Below are positions 8,173 through 15,783 of a stretch of DNA of 64,000 nucleotides, piece after piece. Both the position numbers and the translations under genes were made by a program. Within the stretch, counting starts at the first letter, position 1, and the number at the start of each line of letters is the position of its first letter. The stretch spans positions 62,001-126,000 of the forward strand of contig JAVKGW010000002.1 of the NCBI GenBank assembly GCA_031460175.1, written 5' to 3'. The DNA comes from Armatimonadota bacterium (GTDB taxonomy: Bacteria > Sysuimicrobiota > Sysuimicrobiia > Sysuimicrobiales > Sysuimicrobiaceae). The notes under the pieces were generated by a model. It was not told where the DNA came from and did not search any database. It saw only the letters and a list, made by a program, of their open reading frames with translations.

Positions 8173-9055
8173 CCTGGCAGAGACCGAGTTTCGCCTCCCC
8201 TGGGCCGCCCTTCTGGGCATCCTGGCACAGCTTCTGATCTTCGACCCCACCTCTCGCCTGGTGCCGGTGCGGCTTCCCACCGTTCCCGTACACATCCTCT
8301 CCTACCTGCTCCTCGCGGCCTTCATCGGGGCAAACCGACGCCTCCCGGGGATGTGGCTGATCGGAATGGGAGTTTTGGCAAACGCGGTGGTGATCCTCAG
8401 CAACGGTGGATACATGCCCGCCTCCGAGGAGGCCCTTCGGGCCGCGGGCCGGTGGACGCTTCTCCAGGAGGCCGGAGGCACCTACAACAACTCCTCCCTC
8501 ATCGGTCCGAACACCCACCTGTGGTTTTTGGCGGACGTCTTCGCCATCCCGGCCGGCCTGCCGTTCGCGAACGTCTTCAGCCTCGGAGACGTTCTCCTTG
8601 CCCTGGGGATCCTGATCCTGGTCCCGTCCCTCATGGGAGCCCGACCCGTGCGGCCGGAAGCCCGGCTTGTGGCGGCCGTAGCAGGGGGGTTCCTGGTGGG
8701 GTACCTGGTGGGCAACATCGAAGCCCCCGCCGCCCGCTCCGTCGTCACCGCGCTCCAACCGCTCCCCAACCCCCACCCCACCGAAACCCCTTCCCCGCGG
8801 CCATCCCCTTCTCTGGCCGAACCCGTCTTCCCCCCGCAAACCCTCTACACCGTCCAAGTCGGTGCCTACCGGGACCTCGAAAACGCCAAGGCGATGGTGG
8901 CGCGCCTGGAACGCGACGGCTACAGCGCCCGCGTCCTCTCCGGAAGCCTTCACCGCGTGGTGGTGGGGGAACTCGAGACCGAGTCTCAGGCGCGTCAGCT
9001 CGCCGCCCTCCTCGCCCGCTCCGGATATCCCACCTACGTACGCCGGCTGCGTTAG
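8105..9055 (+). CDS. DUF5317 membrane protein with C-terminal SPOR domain
   Basis: The first 210 or so residues match DUF5317: several membrane helices, the ILSNGGYMP segment and the TYNNSSLIGPNTHLWFLADVF region. A Pro-rich linker (PNPHPTETPSPRPSPS) then leads to a SPOR-like domain (about residues 245-316, YTVQVGAYRDLENAKAMVARL). SPOR domains bind denuded septal peptidoglycan. ATG 8105 lies inside the end of the HD-GYP gene (68-base overlap) with TGGAGG 12 bases upstream, implying coupled translation. DUF5317 genes commonly follow HD-domain genes in Gram-positive bacteria. The function of DUF5317 is unknown. The 3' end overlaps the convergent glycerate kinase by four bases. Confidence 0.8.
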   Translation: MLLLLPFALSLCAGWIRGGNLRNLAETEFRLPWAALLGILAQLLIFDPTSRLVPVRLPTVPVHILSYLLLAAFIGANRRLPGMWLIGMGVLANAVVILSNGGYMPASEEALRAAGRWTLLQEAGGTYNNSSLIGPNTHLWFLADVFAIPAGLPFANVFSLGDVLLALGILILVPSLMGARPVRPEARLVAAVAGGFLVGYLVGNIEAPAARSVVTALQPLPNPHPTETPSPRPSPSLAEPVFPPQTLYTVQVGAYRDLENAKAMVARLERDGYSARVLSGSLHRVVVGELETESQARQLAALLARSGYPTYVRRLR

Positions 9056-10413
9056 CTCCTGATCAGGACCAGCACAAGGTCGTTCACGTTGGTCCCTGTG
9101 GGACCGGTACGCAGGAGACCGCCAACCGCGTCCAGGCACGGATACGCATCGTTGCGGGCCAGGTGCTGCCGGGGATCTCGGCCACACGCCCGGGCCCGGA
9201 AGACCGTGGCCCCGTCCACCACCCCTCCCGCTGCGTCCGTGGGGCCGTCCGTACCGTCCGTGGCGAAGCTCACCACCAGCACCCCGCGTACCCCTTCCAG
9301 GGCCAGGGCCGCGCTCAGGGCGAGCTCCTGGTTCCGCCCGCCCTTCCCCATCCCCCGCACCGTCACCGTGGTCTCCCCGCCCAGCACAAGACACGCGGGA
9401 AGCGGTAGCGGCCGAGCAGCTCTCCGCTCCTCAAGGGCCATGGCCGCCACCACCCGGCCCACCTCCCGGGCCTCGCCCTCGAGGTACGTGGTGAGGATTG
9501 AAGTGTGGTAGCCGAGGGCCAGGGCCTGCGCGGCCGCCGCCTCTGCGGCTCGCGCGACGTTCCCCACGATCACCGTGTGCACCCGTTCGAAGGCCGGATC
9601 TCCCGGCTTAGGCGTCTCCGGGACTTCTCCCGCTCCCCCCCGCTCCAGGTGGCGGCGCACGGCAGTGGGGACCTCGTCGAGTAGACCGTACCGTTCCAGG
9701 ATCTCCAGGGCGTCGCGGTAGGTGGTGGGATCCGGAGCAAAGGGGCCTGAGGCGATGGCGTCGAGGCGGTCGCCCAGGACGTCACTCAGCACCAGGACCA
9801 CCACCGTGGCCGGATGGGCGGCTTTTGCGAGCCAGCCGCCCTTGACGGCGGAGAGGTGTTTGCGCACCGTATTGAGCTCCCCAATGGTGGCACCACCACG
9901 GAGCAGGAGATCCGTGGTGCGCCCTTTGTCCTCCAACGTGAGACCTGGAGCCGGCAGCGGAAGCAAAGCCGACCCCCCGCCCGAAACGAGGCAGAGCAGG
10001 AGGTCGCGCACGTCGGCCTGCCGTGCGAGCCGGAGCACCCTGCGCGCCGCGTCCTCTCCGCGTGCATCCGGAAGAGGATGCCCCGCCTCCACCACCTCCA
10101 GACGCCTGAGCGGGAGAGCATGTCCCTCCTTCGTGACCACGAGACCCCCTGAGATCCGGTCTCCGAGGACCTCCTCCACCGCCTGTGCCATGGCCGCGCT
10201 GGCTTTCCCGAACCCCACCACGAGGATCCGGTCGTACGCTCCAAGCGGGTATGTGCGGTCTCCCACCCGGAGTTCTTCGCCTTCCAGATGCAAAACCCGA
10301 CGGACTCCTTCCCGCGCATCCGCCGCCCGCAGGCCCACTTCGAGGATGCGGGCCGCGTCCTGGCGCAGGCCCGGGTCTTCACCCTCCCGGAGCCACCGGT
10401 CGTCCCGCCACAC
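9052..10413 (-). CDS. Glycerate 2-kinase, MOFRL/GckA family
   Basis: The enzyme phosphorylates D-glycerate to 2-phosphoglycerate. The 453-residue protein has the N-terminal DUF4147 domain (ILVVGFGKASAAMA; LCLVSGGGSALL, about residues 130-140) and the C-terminal MOFRL domain (CLVLGGETTVTVRG, GKGGRNQELALSAAL, SFATDGTDGPTDAAGG). GTG 10413 has GGAGGT five bases upstream and follows the glycosyltransferase stop at once. It can serve the serine/glyoxylate route to glycolysis, or, given its neighbour, govern free glycerate used for glycosylglycerate synthesis. It converges with the DUF5317 gene with overlapping stops. Confidence 0.9.
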   Translation of the reverse strand: MWRDDRWLREGEDPGLRQDAARILEVGLRAADAREGVRRVLHLEGEELRVGDRTYPLGAYDRILVVGFGKASAAMAQAVEEVLGDRISGGLVVTKEGHALPLRRLEVVEAGHPLPDARGEDAARRVLRLARQADVRDLLLCLVSGGGSALLPLPAPGLTLEDKGRTTDLLLRGGATIGELNTVRKHLSAVKGGWLAKAAHPATVVVLVLSDVLGDRLDAIASGPFAPDPTTYRDALEILERYGLLDEVPTAVRRHLERGGAGEVPETPKPGDPAFERVHTVIVGNVARAAEAAAAQALALGYHTSILTTYLEGEAREVGRVVAAMALEERRAARPLPLPACLVLGGETTVTVRGMGKGGRNQELALSAALALEGVRGVLVVSFATDGTDGPTDAAGGVVDGATVFRARACGRDPRQHLARNDAYPCLDAVGGLLRTGPTGTNVNDLVLVLIRS

Positions 10414-10415
10414 GC

Positions 10416-11645
10416 CTACCTCCGATCCCACACCGCCAGGAGATAGGGCTTCTGGGATTCGAACGCCTCCGCCTGCCGCTCCACCACGGCCTCCGCCTGC
10501 GGCGTGGTCATGGCCTCCGTTTCCCGGACGAAGGCCGCCACCCGGCCGAAGTACAGCGGGACCATGGCCTCCAGGAGCGCTTCGGCCCGCTTCCCGTGGA
10601 AGGCCCCGGCAAAGGCGTAGCAGATCCGGGCCCAGAGGGGGCCCGGAAGATCCGGGCCGTCCGGACGATCGGCCAGGGGAGCGAGGGCCGCAAACGTCTC
10701 CGGATCCAGCACCTCCCGCCACACCCCTGCGAACCTGGGGAACCCGTCCCGAAATCCCTCCATGAGGGCCGTGCGATCCACGGGAACCGGTTCGGGCTCC
10801 GCCTCCACGGGTTCGCCCACGAAGGGCGCGGGTACGCTTCTCTCCACGTGGCGCCACCGGTCCGCATACGTCTCCATCAGGGAGAAGAGGGTTCCCACCA
10901 CCTGCCGGAACATGGGGCCCAGGTGCGCGGCAGGATCGCGGGGGTCGTGGATCTTGGTGCCCAAGTACGCCTGGACCACCCGGTAGCCCTCGTTGAGGGC
11001 CACGGTGGTCATCCAGATGTCGATCCCAAACCGCGCCACATCTCCTCCCCACCCGGGCGCCCGCAGGGCATGGGCCGCGAACGCCCCGGAGAAGGCGAAG
11101 TCCCCGCCGATGGGCTGGCGTACCCGCACGCCGTACAGAGCCCGCGTCATGGGATAGGCGAGGTGGTTGGTGATGGTGCCGTCGTACTTATGCCGCACGT
11201 AGTACGGTGCCACATACTCCGCCTCCCCGCGGATCACCGGCCCCGCGAGCCGCTCTACCCACCACGGCGCGATGGACCGCAGATCCGCGTCCAGGGTGGC
11301 ACAGGCACGGGCATTGAGGAGGACCGCGGCTTCGAAGACGGCCCGCACCGCGCTCCCCTTTCCGGGAGGTCCTTCGTACGGCGTGGAGAGGACGGTGGTG
11401 CCTGCGGGGACGCGGGCGCTCAGGGCGGCCTGCGGGGTACCGTCCGTGGAGGAGCCGTCCGCGTTCAGGATCACGGTGCGGAGGCCCGGAAATGCCCGCC
11501 GTGCCCCCTGAGCGGCCGCCTCCACCACGTGCCGGATGGTGCGGGCGTTCTGGTAGCTGGGGATGCCGATGAGCAGGTCAGCCCGCCCGACGCGCCGGAG
11601 CGCCTGCCGCGCATCCTCAGGAAGTGCGGGCCTCACACCCTCCAT
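10416..11645 (-). CDS. GT-A glycosyltransferase resembling glucosyl/mannosylglycerate synthases
   Basis: This 409-residue protein has a family-2-like fold: LLIGIPSYQNARTIRHVVEA at the start, an NADGSSTDGT segment, PGKGSAVR, and a TLDADLRS metal-binding DXD-type motif (about residues 117-124). The later RHKYDGTITNHLAYPMTRAL and QPIGGDFAFSG blocks are those of the glucosylglycerate synthase-type group, which transfer a sugar from NDP-sugar to glycerate to make compatible solutes. Adjacency to glycerate kinase fits. The exact donor and acceptor cannot be read; another GT2 role remains possible. It overlaps the upstream hydrolase gene by 13 bases. Confidence 0.65.
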   Translation of the reverse strand: MEGVRPALPEDARQALRRVGRADLLIGIPSYQNARTIRHVVEAAAQGARRAFPGLRTVILNADGSSTDGTPQAALSARVPAGTTVLSTPYEGPPGKGSAVRAVFEAAVLLNARACATLDADLRSIAPWWVERLAGPVIRGEAEYVAPYYVRHKYDGTITNHLAYPMTRALYGVRVRQPIGGDFAFSGAFAAHALRAPGWGGDVARFGIDIWMTTVALNEGYRVVQAYLGTKIHDPRDPAAHLGPMFRQVVGTLFSLMETYADRWRHVERSVPAPFVGEPVEAEPEPVPVDRTALMEGFRDGFPRFAGVWREVLDPETFAALAPLADRPDGPDLPGPLWARICYAFAGAFHGKRAEALLEAMVPLYFGRVAAFVRETEAMTTPQAEAVVERQAEAFESQKPYLLAVWDRR

Positions 11646-12397
11646 CCCATGCCTCCCGTGTTGGGCCGAATGGCCTCCACCGCCACCCGGTCGATCCCCT
11701 CCCGCCGCAGGGCCGCGGCCACCACGTCCCGGGCGAGGGGCGCGAGGTTATTGACCGCGCTGAGGTGCACGAGGACCACCCGCTGATGCGTCCCGGTGTG
11801 GAGCCGCACGCTCAGCCGGGCGGCGGCGTCGTTGCTTAGGTGGCCCCGGGAACCGATGAGCCGGCGCTTCACCGACGTCGGATAGGGGCTCACCGCGAGC
11901 AGTCCCAGGTCGTAGTTGGCCTCGAGCAGCACCAGGTCCGCGCCCGCGGCCCGCTCCAGAAGGACCTCGTCCGCTCCTCCCAGGTCCGTGGCGATCACCA
12001 CCCGCTTCCCCTGTGCCTCGATGACGAAGGCCACGGGGTCCGCGGCGTCGTGTGAGACGGGGATCGCCTCCACCAGGAGCTCTCCCACCCGGAAGGATCG
12101 CAGGTTCTCGAACCGCTCGTGCCGGCGTCCCACATGCGCGCAGGCCCGCAGGGTCCGTTCGTTCGCCAGCACCACGGCGCCGGTGGTCCGGGCCACGGCG
12201 CCGGCGCCCCGTGCGTGGTCGTCGTGTTCGTGGGTCAGCAGGATGGCGTCCAGCCGTGCGGGGAAGATCCCGAACCGCCCGAGCCACCGGTGCGTGGCCC
12301 GGGCGGGCAGACCCGCGTCCACCAGGATCCGGGTGGAGCCGCCCTCCACCAGGATGGCGTTCGCCGCGCTCCCGCTCGCCAGTACGCACACCCGCAT
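11633..12397 (-). CDS. MBL-fold hydrolase, YycJ/WalJ-like
   Basis: The 254-residue metallo-beta-lactamase-fold protein begins MRVCVLASGSAANAILVEGG and has the metal motif LTHEHDDHARG (about residues 53-63), a VSHDAADPVAF segment and a late LVHLSAVNN motif, all typical of YycJ/WalJ. That family acts as a 5'-to-3' exonuclease in mismatch repair in Gram-positive bacteria lacking MutH. It is not beside walRK here. ATG 12397 is preceded by GGTGGGAG. It sits between two glycosyltransferase genes in the same direction, which gives no functional hint. Confidence 0.8.
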   Translation of the reverse strand: MRVCVLASGSAANAILVEGGSTRILVDAGLPARATHRWLGRFGIFPARLDAILLTHEHDDHARGAGAVARTTGAVVLANERTLRACAHVGRRHERFENLRSFRVGELLVEAIPVSHDAADPVAFVIEAQGKRVVIATDLGGADEVLLERAAGADLVLLEANYDLGLLAVSPYPTSVKRRLIGSRGHLSNDAAARLSVRLHTGTHQRVVLVHLSAVNNLAPLARDVVAAALRREGIDRVAVEAIRPNTGGMGWRV

Positions 12398-12404
12398 CTC
12401 CCAC

Positions 12405-13631
12405 CTACCGCCCCGCGGGCGCGGAGCGCAGGAGCCGGTCCAGGAGCGGCTGCATCCGTTCCCGGAAGATCCGGTCCCAGGTGAATCGCTCCAGGACCCT
12501 GCGGCGCAGGGCGCTTTGAGGGTTCCGGGTGAGGTGCGTGAGGATCCTCCGGGCGATCTCCTCCGGTGGATCCTGAAGGCGGAAGAAGCGCGCGTGCGGC
12601 CCCGCCACCTCCTCCGTGGCGGGAATGGCGGTGCAGAAGACCGGCACACGCGCGAGGGCCGCCTCCGCCACGGGCAGCCCGAACCCCTCCTGCACGCTCG
12701 TGAGGAGCACCGCATCCGCCAGAAAGTACAGATCCCCGATCATGCGCGAGGTACACCGCAGCCCGAGCTCTGCCAGGAACACGCAGTGCGAACCCAAGCC
12801 GAGCGCGTCCCGCAGCGCCTTCAGGTCCCCGAGGTAGTCTCGGTTGGTCGCGGTGTGGGCTCCGGGGGGCCCTGTGACCACGAGGAGCGGATCCGTGCCC
12901 GCGGCCCGGAGGGCCGCGGTGATACGCACCGCCATCTCCAGGTTCTTGCGCCGGGTGATGCGCACGGGGGCCAGGAGCACGGGGAAGCGCTCCCACATCC
13001 GCAACCGGTTCACGAGCTGCCGGATCCGCGGCTGCAGGGGGTGCAGGGACTCGAGGGAAACCCCGGGCGGGATCACGGAGACGTCCTCAGGGCGAAGCCC
13101 CAGAGTCCGGACCAGGAGCCTCTGCACCGCCTCGCTGATGGCCACATAGCACACCTGCGGCCGCGGCGTCCGCAGTAGACTCCACGGGTATTCCGGCCGC
13201 AGGCGGGGGGCACGCACGGGGTCCGCCCAGCTGAGGTCGTGGGTCCAGGCAACCATCCGGGCCTCTGGGTGGCGGTCCAGGAGCCGGTGCAAGGCCGCGG
13301 TGAGGGGTAGGTTCTTGTCCACGGTGAAGACGTTGTGCACGAGGAGAACACAATTCCGGACGTACGGGGCGAGGTCTCCCGCGATCCGGTCCCGGACCCG
13401 CTCAAACCGGTGCGGATCTCCCCGTTCCAGGGCCCGGTGCGCGGCCCGGACCTCCGGATGGCGGCCGTAGAGGAGCGGCATCGGGGTGGTTCCCTCCCCC
13501 CTCCCACCCCGGCCCGCGAGGATCCGGACCCGGTATCCCGCCGCGCGCAACAGGCGGGCGTGCTCGGCCACGATGGCCTCCACCCCGCCCACCACGGGCG
13601 GGGCCGTGTAGTGGAGGATCGCGATCTCCAT
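12405..13631 (-). CDS. GT4-family glycosyltransferase
   Basis: The 408-residue protein has a GT-B fold. The N-terminal half includes the VGGVEAIVAEHARLLRAAGY acceptor-side loop and WTHDLSW. The C-terminal half has VIPPGVSLE, LLAPVRITRRKNLEMAV and the donor-binding QEGFGLPVAEAALARVPVF, whose E-x7-E motif is the GT4 signature. ATG 13631 directly follows AAAGGAGG, unusually close for a ribosome site. It heads the run with the WalJ-like, glucosylglycerate-type and glycerate kinase genes. Sugar and acceptor are unknown; a trehalose- or glucosylglycerate-related or cell-envelope role is possible. Confidence 0.85.
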   Translation of the reverse strand: MEIAILHYTAPPVVGGVEAIVAEHARLLRAAGYRVRILAGRGGRGEGTTPMPLLYGRHPEVRAAHRALERGDPHRFERVRDRIAGDLAPYVRNCVLLVHNVFTVDKNLPLTAALHRLLDRHPEARMVAWTHDLSWADPVRAPRLRPEYPWSLLRTPRPQVCYVAISEAVQRLLVRTLGLRPEDVSVIPPGVSLESLHPLQPRIRQLVNRLRMWERFPVLLAPVRITRRKNLEMAVRITAALRAAGTDPLLVVTGPPGAHTATNRDYLGDLKALRDALGLGSHCVFLAELGLRCTSRMIGDLYFLADAVLLTSVQEGFGLPVAEAALARVPVFCTAIPATEEVAGPHARFFRLQDPPEEIARRILTHLTRNPQSALRRRVLERFTWDRIFRERMQPLLDRLLRSAPAGR

Positions 13632-13705
13632 CCTCCTTTACAGTTCCACGCCCGACACCGAAATCCCCCGGGCTTGCGGGAACCTGGTAGAATGGGGTTG
13701 AGCGG

Positions 13706-13780
13706 GCGGGTGTAGCTCAGGGGTAGAGCGTCGGCCCCCCAAGCCGAAGGCCGCGGGTTCGAATCCCGTCGCCCGCTCCA
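13706..13780 (+). tRNA. tRNA-Gly(CCC), CCA encoded
   Basis: The cloverleaf is complete. The acceptor GCGGGTG (13706-13712) pairs with CGCCCGC with one G-U, the D stem is GCTC/GAGC, the anticodon stem TCGGC/GCCGA, and the T arm GCGGG-TTCGAAT-CCCGT. The discriminator is U and the CCA end is encoded. Anticodon CCC is at 13738-13740. Position 33 (13737) is C instead of the nearly universal U. A -10-like TAGAAT lies at 13687-13692. Confidence 0.93.
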
Positions 13781-13842
13781 GGGAATTCTGTCGAGGGCTC
13801 CGGATCTTTCCATCAGGGGTGGAATTCTTGATCCAGTTCCTT

Positions 13843-13848
13843 TAGAAT
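13843..13848 (+). promoter_or_regulatory. -10 element of moaA, probably giving a leaderless mRNA
   Basis: TAGAAT at 13843-13848 ends eight bases before GTG 13856. Transcription would begin at or next to the start codon. No ribosome site is seen upstream of the GTG, which agrees with leaderless translation. The -35 region is weak. Confidence 0.4.
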
Positions 13849-13855
13849 TGTCCGG

Positions 13856-14854
13856 GTGGCCCCCGCGGAGCCGTGGATGCTGGATCAGTATGGACGGCCC
13901 ATTCGGGATCTGAGGATTTCCCTCACGGATCGCTGCAACCTTCGCTGTGTCTACTGCATGCCGGAAGAGGGGATTTCGTTCCTGCCTCGGGAAGGCCTGA
14001 TGCGGGTGGACGAGATCCTCACCCTCACCCGCATCGCCGCGGAGCTTGGGGTGGTGAAGGTCCGGCTCACGGGCGGGGAACCTACGGTGCGACCGGACCT
14101 CGTGGACATCGTGCGGGGAATCGCTCAGATCCCGGGCATCCGGGACATCGCCATGACCACGAACGGCGTGCGCCTCCGAACCCTGGCCGGGCCTCTTGCG
14201 CGGGCCGGGCTCCGGCGGGTGAACGTGAGTCTGGACACCCTCAACCCCGAGGTCTTCGCCCGCATCACCCGGGGAGGACGGTTGCAGGACGTGCTGGAGG
14301 GCTTACGGGCTGCGGAGGAAGCGGGGCTCGTGCCCATCAAGGTGAACGCGGTGGTGGTGCGGGGGTTCAACGACGAGGAAGTGGTGGACCTGGCGGCGCT
14401 GACCCTGAACCGGACGTGGGAGGTGCGGTTCATCGAGGTGATGCCCTTCGGGGAGGTGGCAGACCTGGCCGTGGCGGGCGTGGTGCGCAGCGAGGAAACC
14501 ATGGCCCGCATCGAGGCCGCCTTCGGACCCCTGGAGCCCCTCGACCTCTCGGGAGAGGATCCGGCCCGCACCTACCGGATCCCCGGAGCGGCGGGGACCC
14601 TCGGGTTCATCAGCCCCGTGAGCGACCCCTTCTGCAGCAAGTGCGGCCGCCTACGCCTCACCGCGGACGGCAAGCTCCGGCTGTGCCTGCTGCGGGACGA
14701 TGAGGAGGACCTGCTGACCCCGCTGCGGCGGGGCGTCCCCTACGAGGAGCTGCGGGAGATCTTCCGGGCTGCGGCCTACCGCCGCCCCTTCGGCCACGCC
14801 CTCGCGGAGCGCATGTATCCCCAGCGCCGGGTGATGATCCAGATCGGCGGGTAG
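13856..14854 (+). CDS. moaA: GTP 3',8-cyclase MoaA (molybdopterin step 1)
   Basis: MoaA is a radical-SAM enzyme that starts molybdenum cofactor synthesis from GTP. The 332-residue protein has the N-terminal cluster motif CNLRCVYC (C27, C31, C34), the SAM-binding LTGGEPTVR segment and the C-terminal second-cluster cysteines FCSKCGRLRLTADGKLRLC. It ends in the Gly-Gly needed for activity. The start is GTG 13856; ATG 13877 is an alternative. It stands alone, with no other moa genes near, but the window also holds a molybdenum hydroxylase (38.4-42.1 kb) that needs the cofactor. Confidence 0.95.
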   Translation: MAPAEPWMLDQYGRPIRDLRISLTDRCNLRCVYCMPEEGISFLPREGLMRVDEILTLTRIAAELGVVKVRLTGGEPTVRPDLVDIVRGIAQIPGIRDIAMTTNGVRLRTLAGPLARAGLRRVNVSLDTLNPEVFARITRGGRLQDVLEGLRAAEEAGLVPIKVNAVVVRGFNDEEVVDLAALTLNRTWEVRFIEVMPFGEVADLAVAGVVRSEETMARIEAAFGPLEPLDLSGEDPARTYRIPGAAGTLGFISPVSDPFCSKCGRLRLTADGKLRLCLLRDDEEDLLTPLRRGVPYEELREIFRAAAYRRPFGHALAERMYPQRRVMIQIGG

Positions 14855-14914
14855 CCCGGGGCGGTCCGCCCTCCTGCTCCGTGGATCCTCGAGGCCCTGA
14901 GCCCGTGTCGGTCC

Positions 14915-15055
14915 TCAGGCGTCCTCGGGATCTACCCACTCCTCCTCGGAGGGCTCGAAGAGGTGCCCGCAGCGAGGGCACCGCACCTGCTCGCCTTCTT
15001 CCGTGGGAGTCGCCCGGAGGATGGGTGCACCGCAGCGGGGGCAGGGGATGTGCAC
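14915..15055 (-). CDS. 46-residue zinc-ribbon protein
   Basis: Two CPRCG knuckles about 20 residues apart (CPRCGAPI and CPRCGHLF) would bind one zinc ion. The C-terminus is strongly acidic (PSEEEWVDPEDA). GTG 15055 lies four bases after the sigH stop, with only a weak AGGA upstream. In Bacillus the gene after sigH is ribosomal protein L33, but this sequence is not L33. It could be a small transcription- or nucleic-acid-associated factor, translated together with sigH. No family name is assigned. Confidence 0.6.
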   Translation of the reverse strand: MHIPCPRCGAPILRATPTEEGEQVRCPRCGHLFEPSEEEWVDPEDA

Positions 15056-15059
15056 CAAG

Positions 15060-15701
15060 CTAGTCGTCCTGCTCCAGGTTCTTTTCCAGCTTGCGCTTCA
15101 CGCGCTGGAGGGCGTTGTCGATGGACTTCACGTGCCGCCGCAGCTCCGCGGCCATCTCCTGGTAGGACTTGCCCTCCAGGTACGCGGTGAGGACCCGGTG
15201 CTCCAGCTCGCTGAGATTGCGCCGGATCCGGTCCCGCATCCGGGCGGAGGCCTCCCGGTTGATGACCAGCTCCTCCGGATCCGCCACCTTCATCCCGCTG
15301 ATCACGTCCAGCAGCGTGCGGTCCGAGTCCTCGTCGTAGATGGGCTTGTTGAGGGAGATGTAGGAGTTGAGGGGAATGTGCTTCTGCCGGGTGGCGGTCT
15401 TGATGGCGGTGATGATCTGACGGGTGATGCACAGCTCGGCGAAGGCCCGGAAGGAGCTCAGCTTGTCGCGCCGGAAGTCCCGGATGGCCTTGTAGAGCCC
15501 GATCATTCCTTCCTGGATGATGTCTTCCCGGTCGGCCCCCACCAGGAAGTAGGCCTTAGCCTTCACGCGGACGAAGTTCCGGTACTTGTTGATCAGATAT
15601 TCCGAAGCCCGATCATCCCCCCGTTTCGCCGCCTCCACCAGATCCTCATCGAGCATCTCCGTATAGCAGGAAGGAGTGGCTTCCTTTCGGGCAACCGCCA
15701 C
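15060..15701 (-). CDS. sigH: RNA polymerase sigma factor SigH (sigma-30 group)
   Basis: SigH directs transition-phase, competence and early sporulation genes in Bacillus. The 213-residue protein has region 2 (DLVEAAKRGDDRASEYLINK and GADREDIIQEGMIGLYKAI) and region 4 with its helix-turn-helix (LSELEHRVLTAYLEGKSYQEMAAEL). These match SigH rather than ECF sigma factors. GTG 15701 has GGAGG seven bases upstream. It lies at the end of the conserved radA-yacL-ispDF-cysS-rlmB-sigH order but has its own sigma-A promoter. Presence of SigH does not by itself prove sporulation. Confidence 0.93.
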   Translation of the reverse strand: MAVARKEATPSCYTEMLDEDLVEAAKRGDDRASEYLINKYRNFVRVKAKAYFLVGADREDIIQEGMIGLYKAIRDFRRDKLSSFRAFAELCITRQIITAIKTATRQKHIPLNSYISLNKPIYDEDSDRTLLDVISGMKVADPEELVINREASARMRDRIRRNLSELEHRVLTAYLEGKSYQEMAAELRRHVKSIDNALQRVKRKLEKNLEQDD

Positions 15702-15753
15702 ACGCGCCTCCAGGACTTCGGACTGCTCGAGCGATTGGCTTCGGGCCGCTGTA

Positions 15754-15783
15754 ATTATAGGGAGCCTCGATGAGAAGGGTCAA
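15754..15783 (-). promoter_or_regulatory. Sigma-A type promoter of sigH
   Basis: On the minus strand TTGACC (15783-15778) and a perfect TATAAT (15759-15754) are 18 bases apart. It is the best -10 match noticed in the window. The -35 hexamer contains the TGA stop of the upstream VanW gene. Transcription would begin near 15747, leaving a 46-base leader. Confidence 0.75.
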
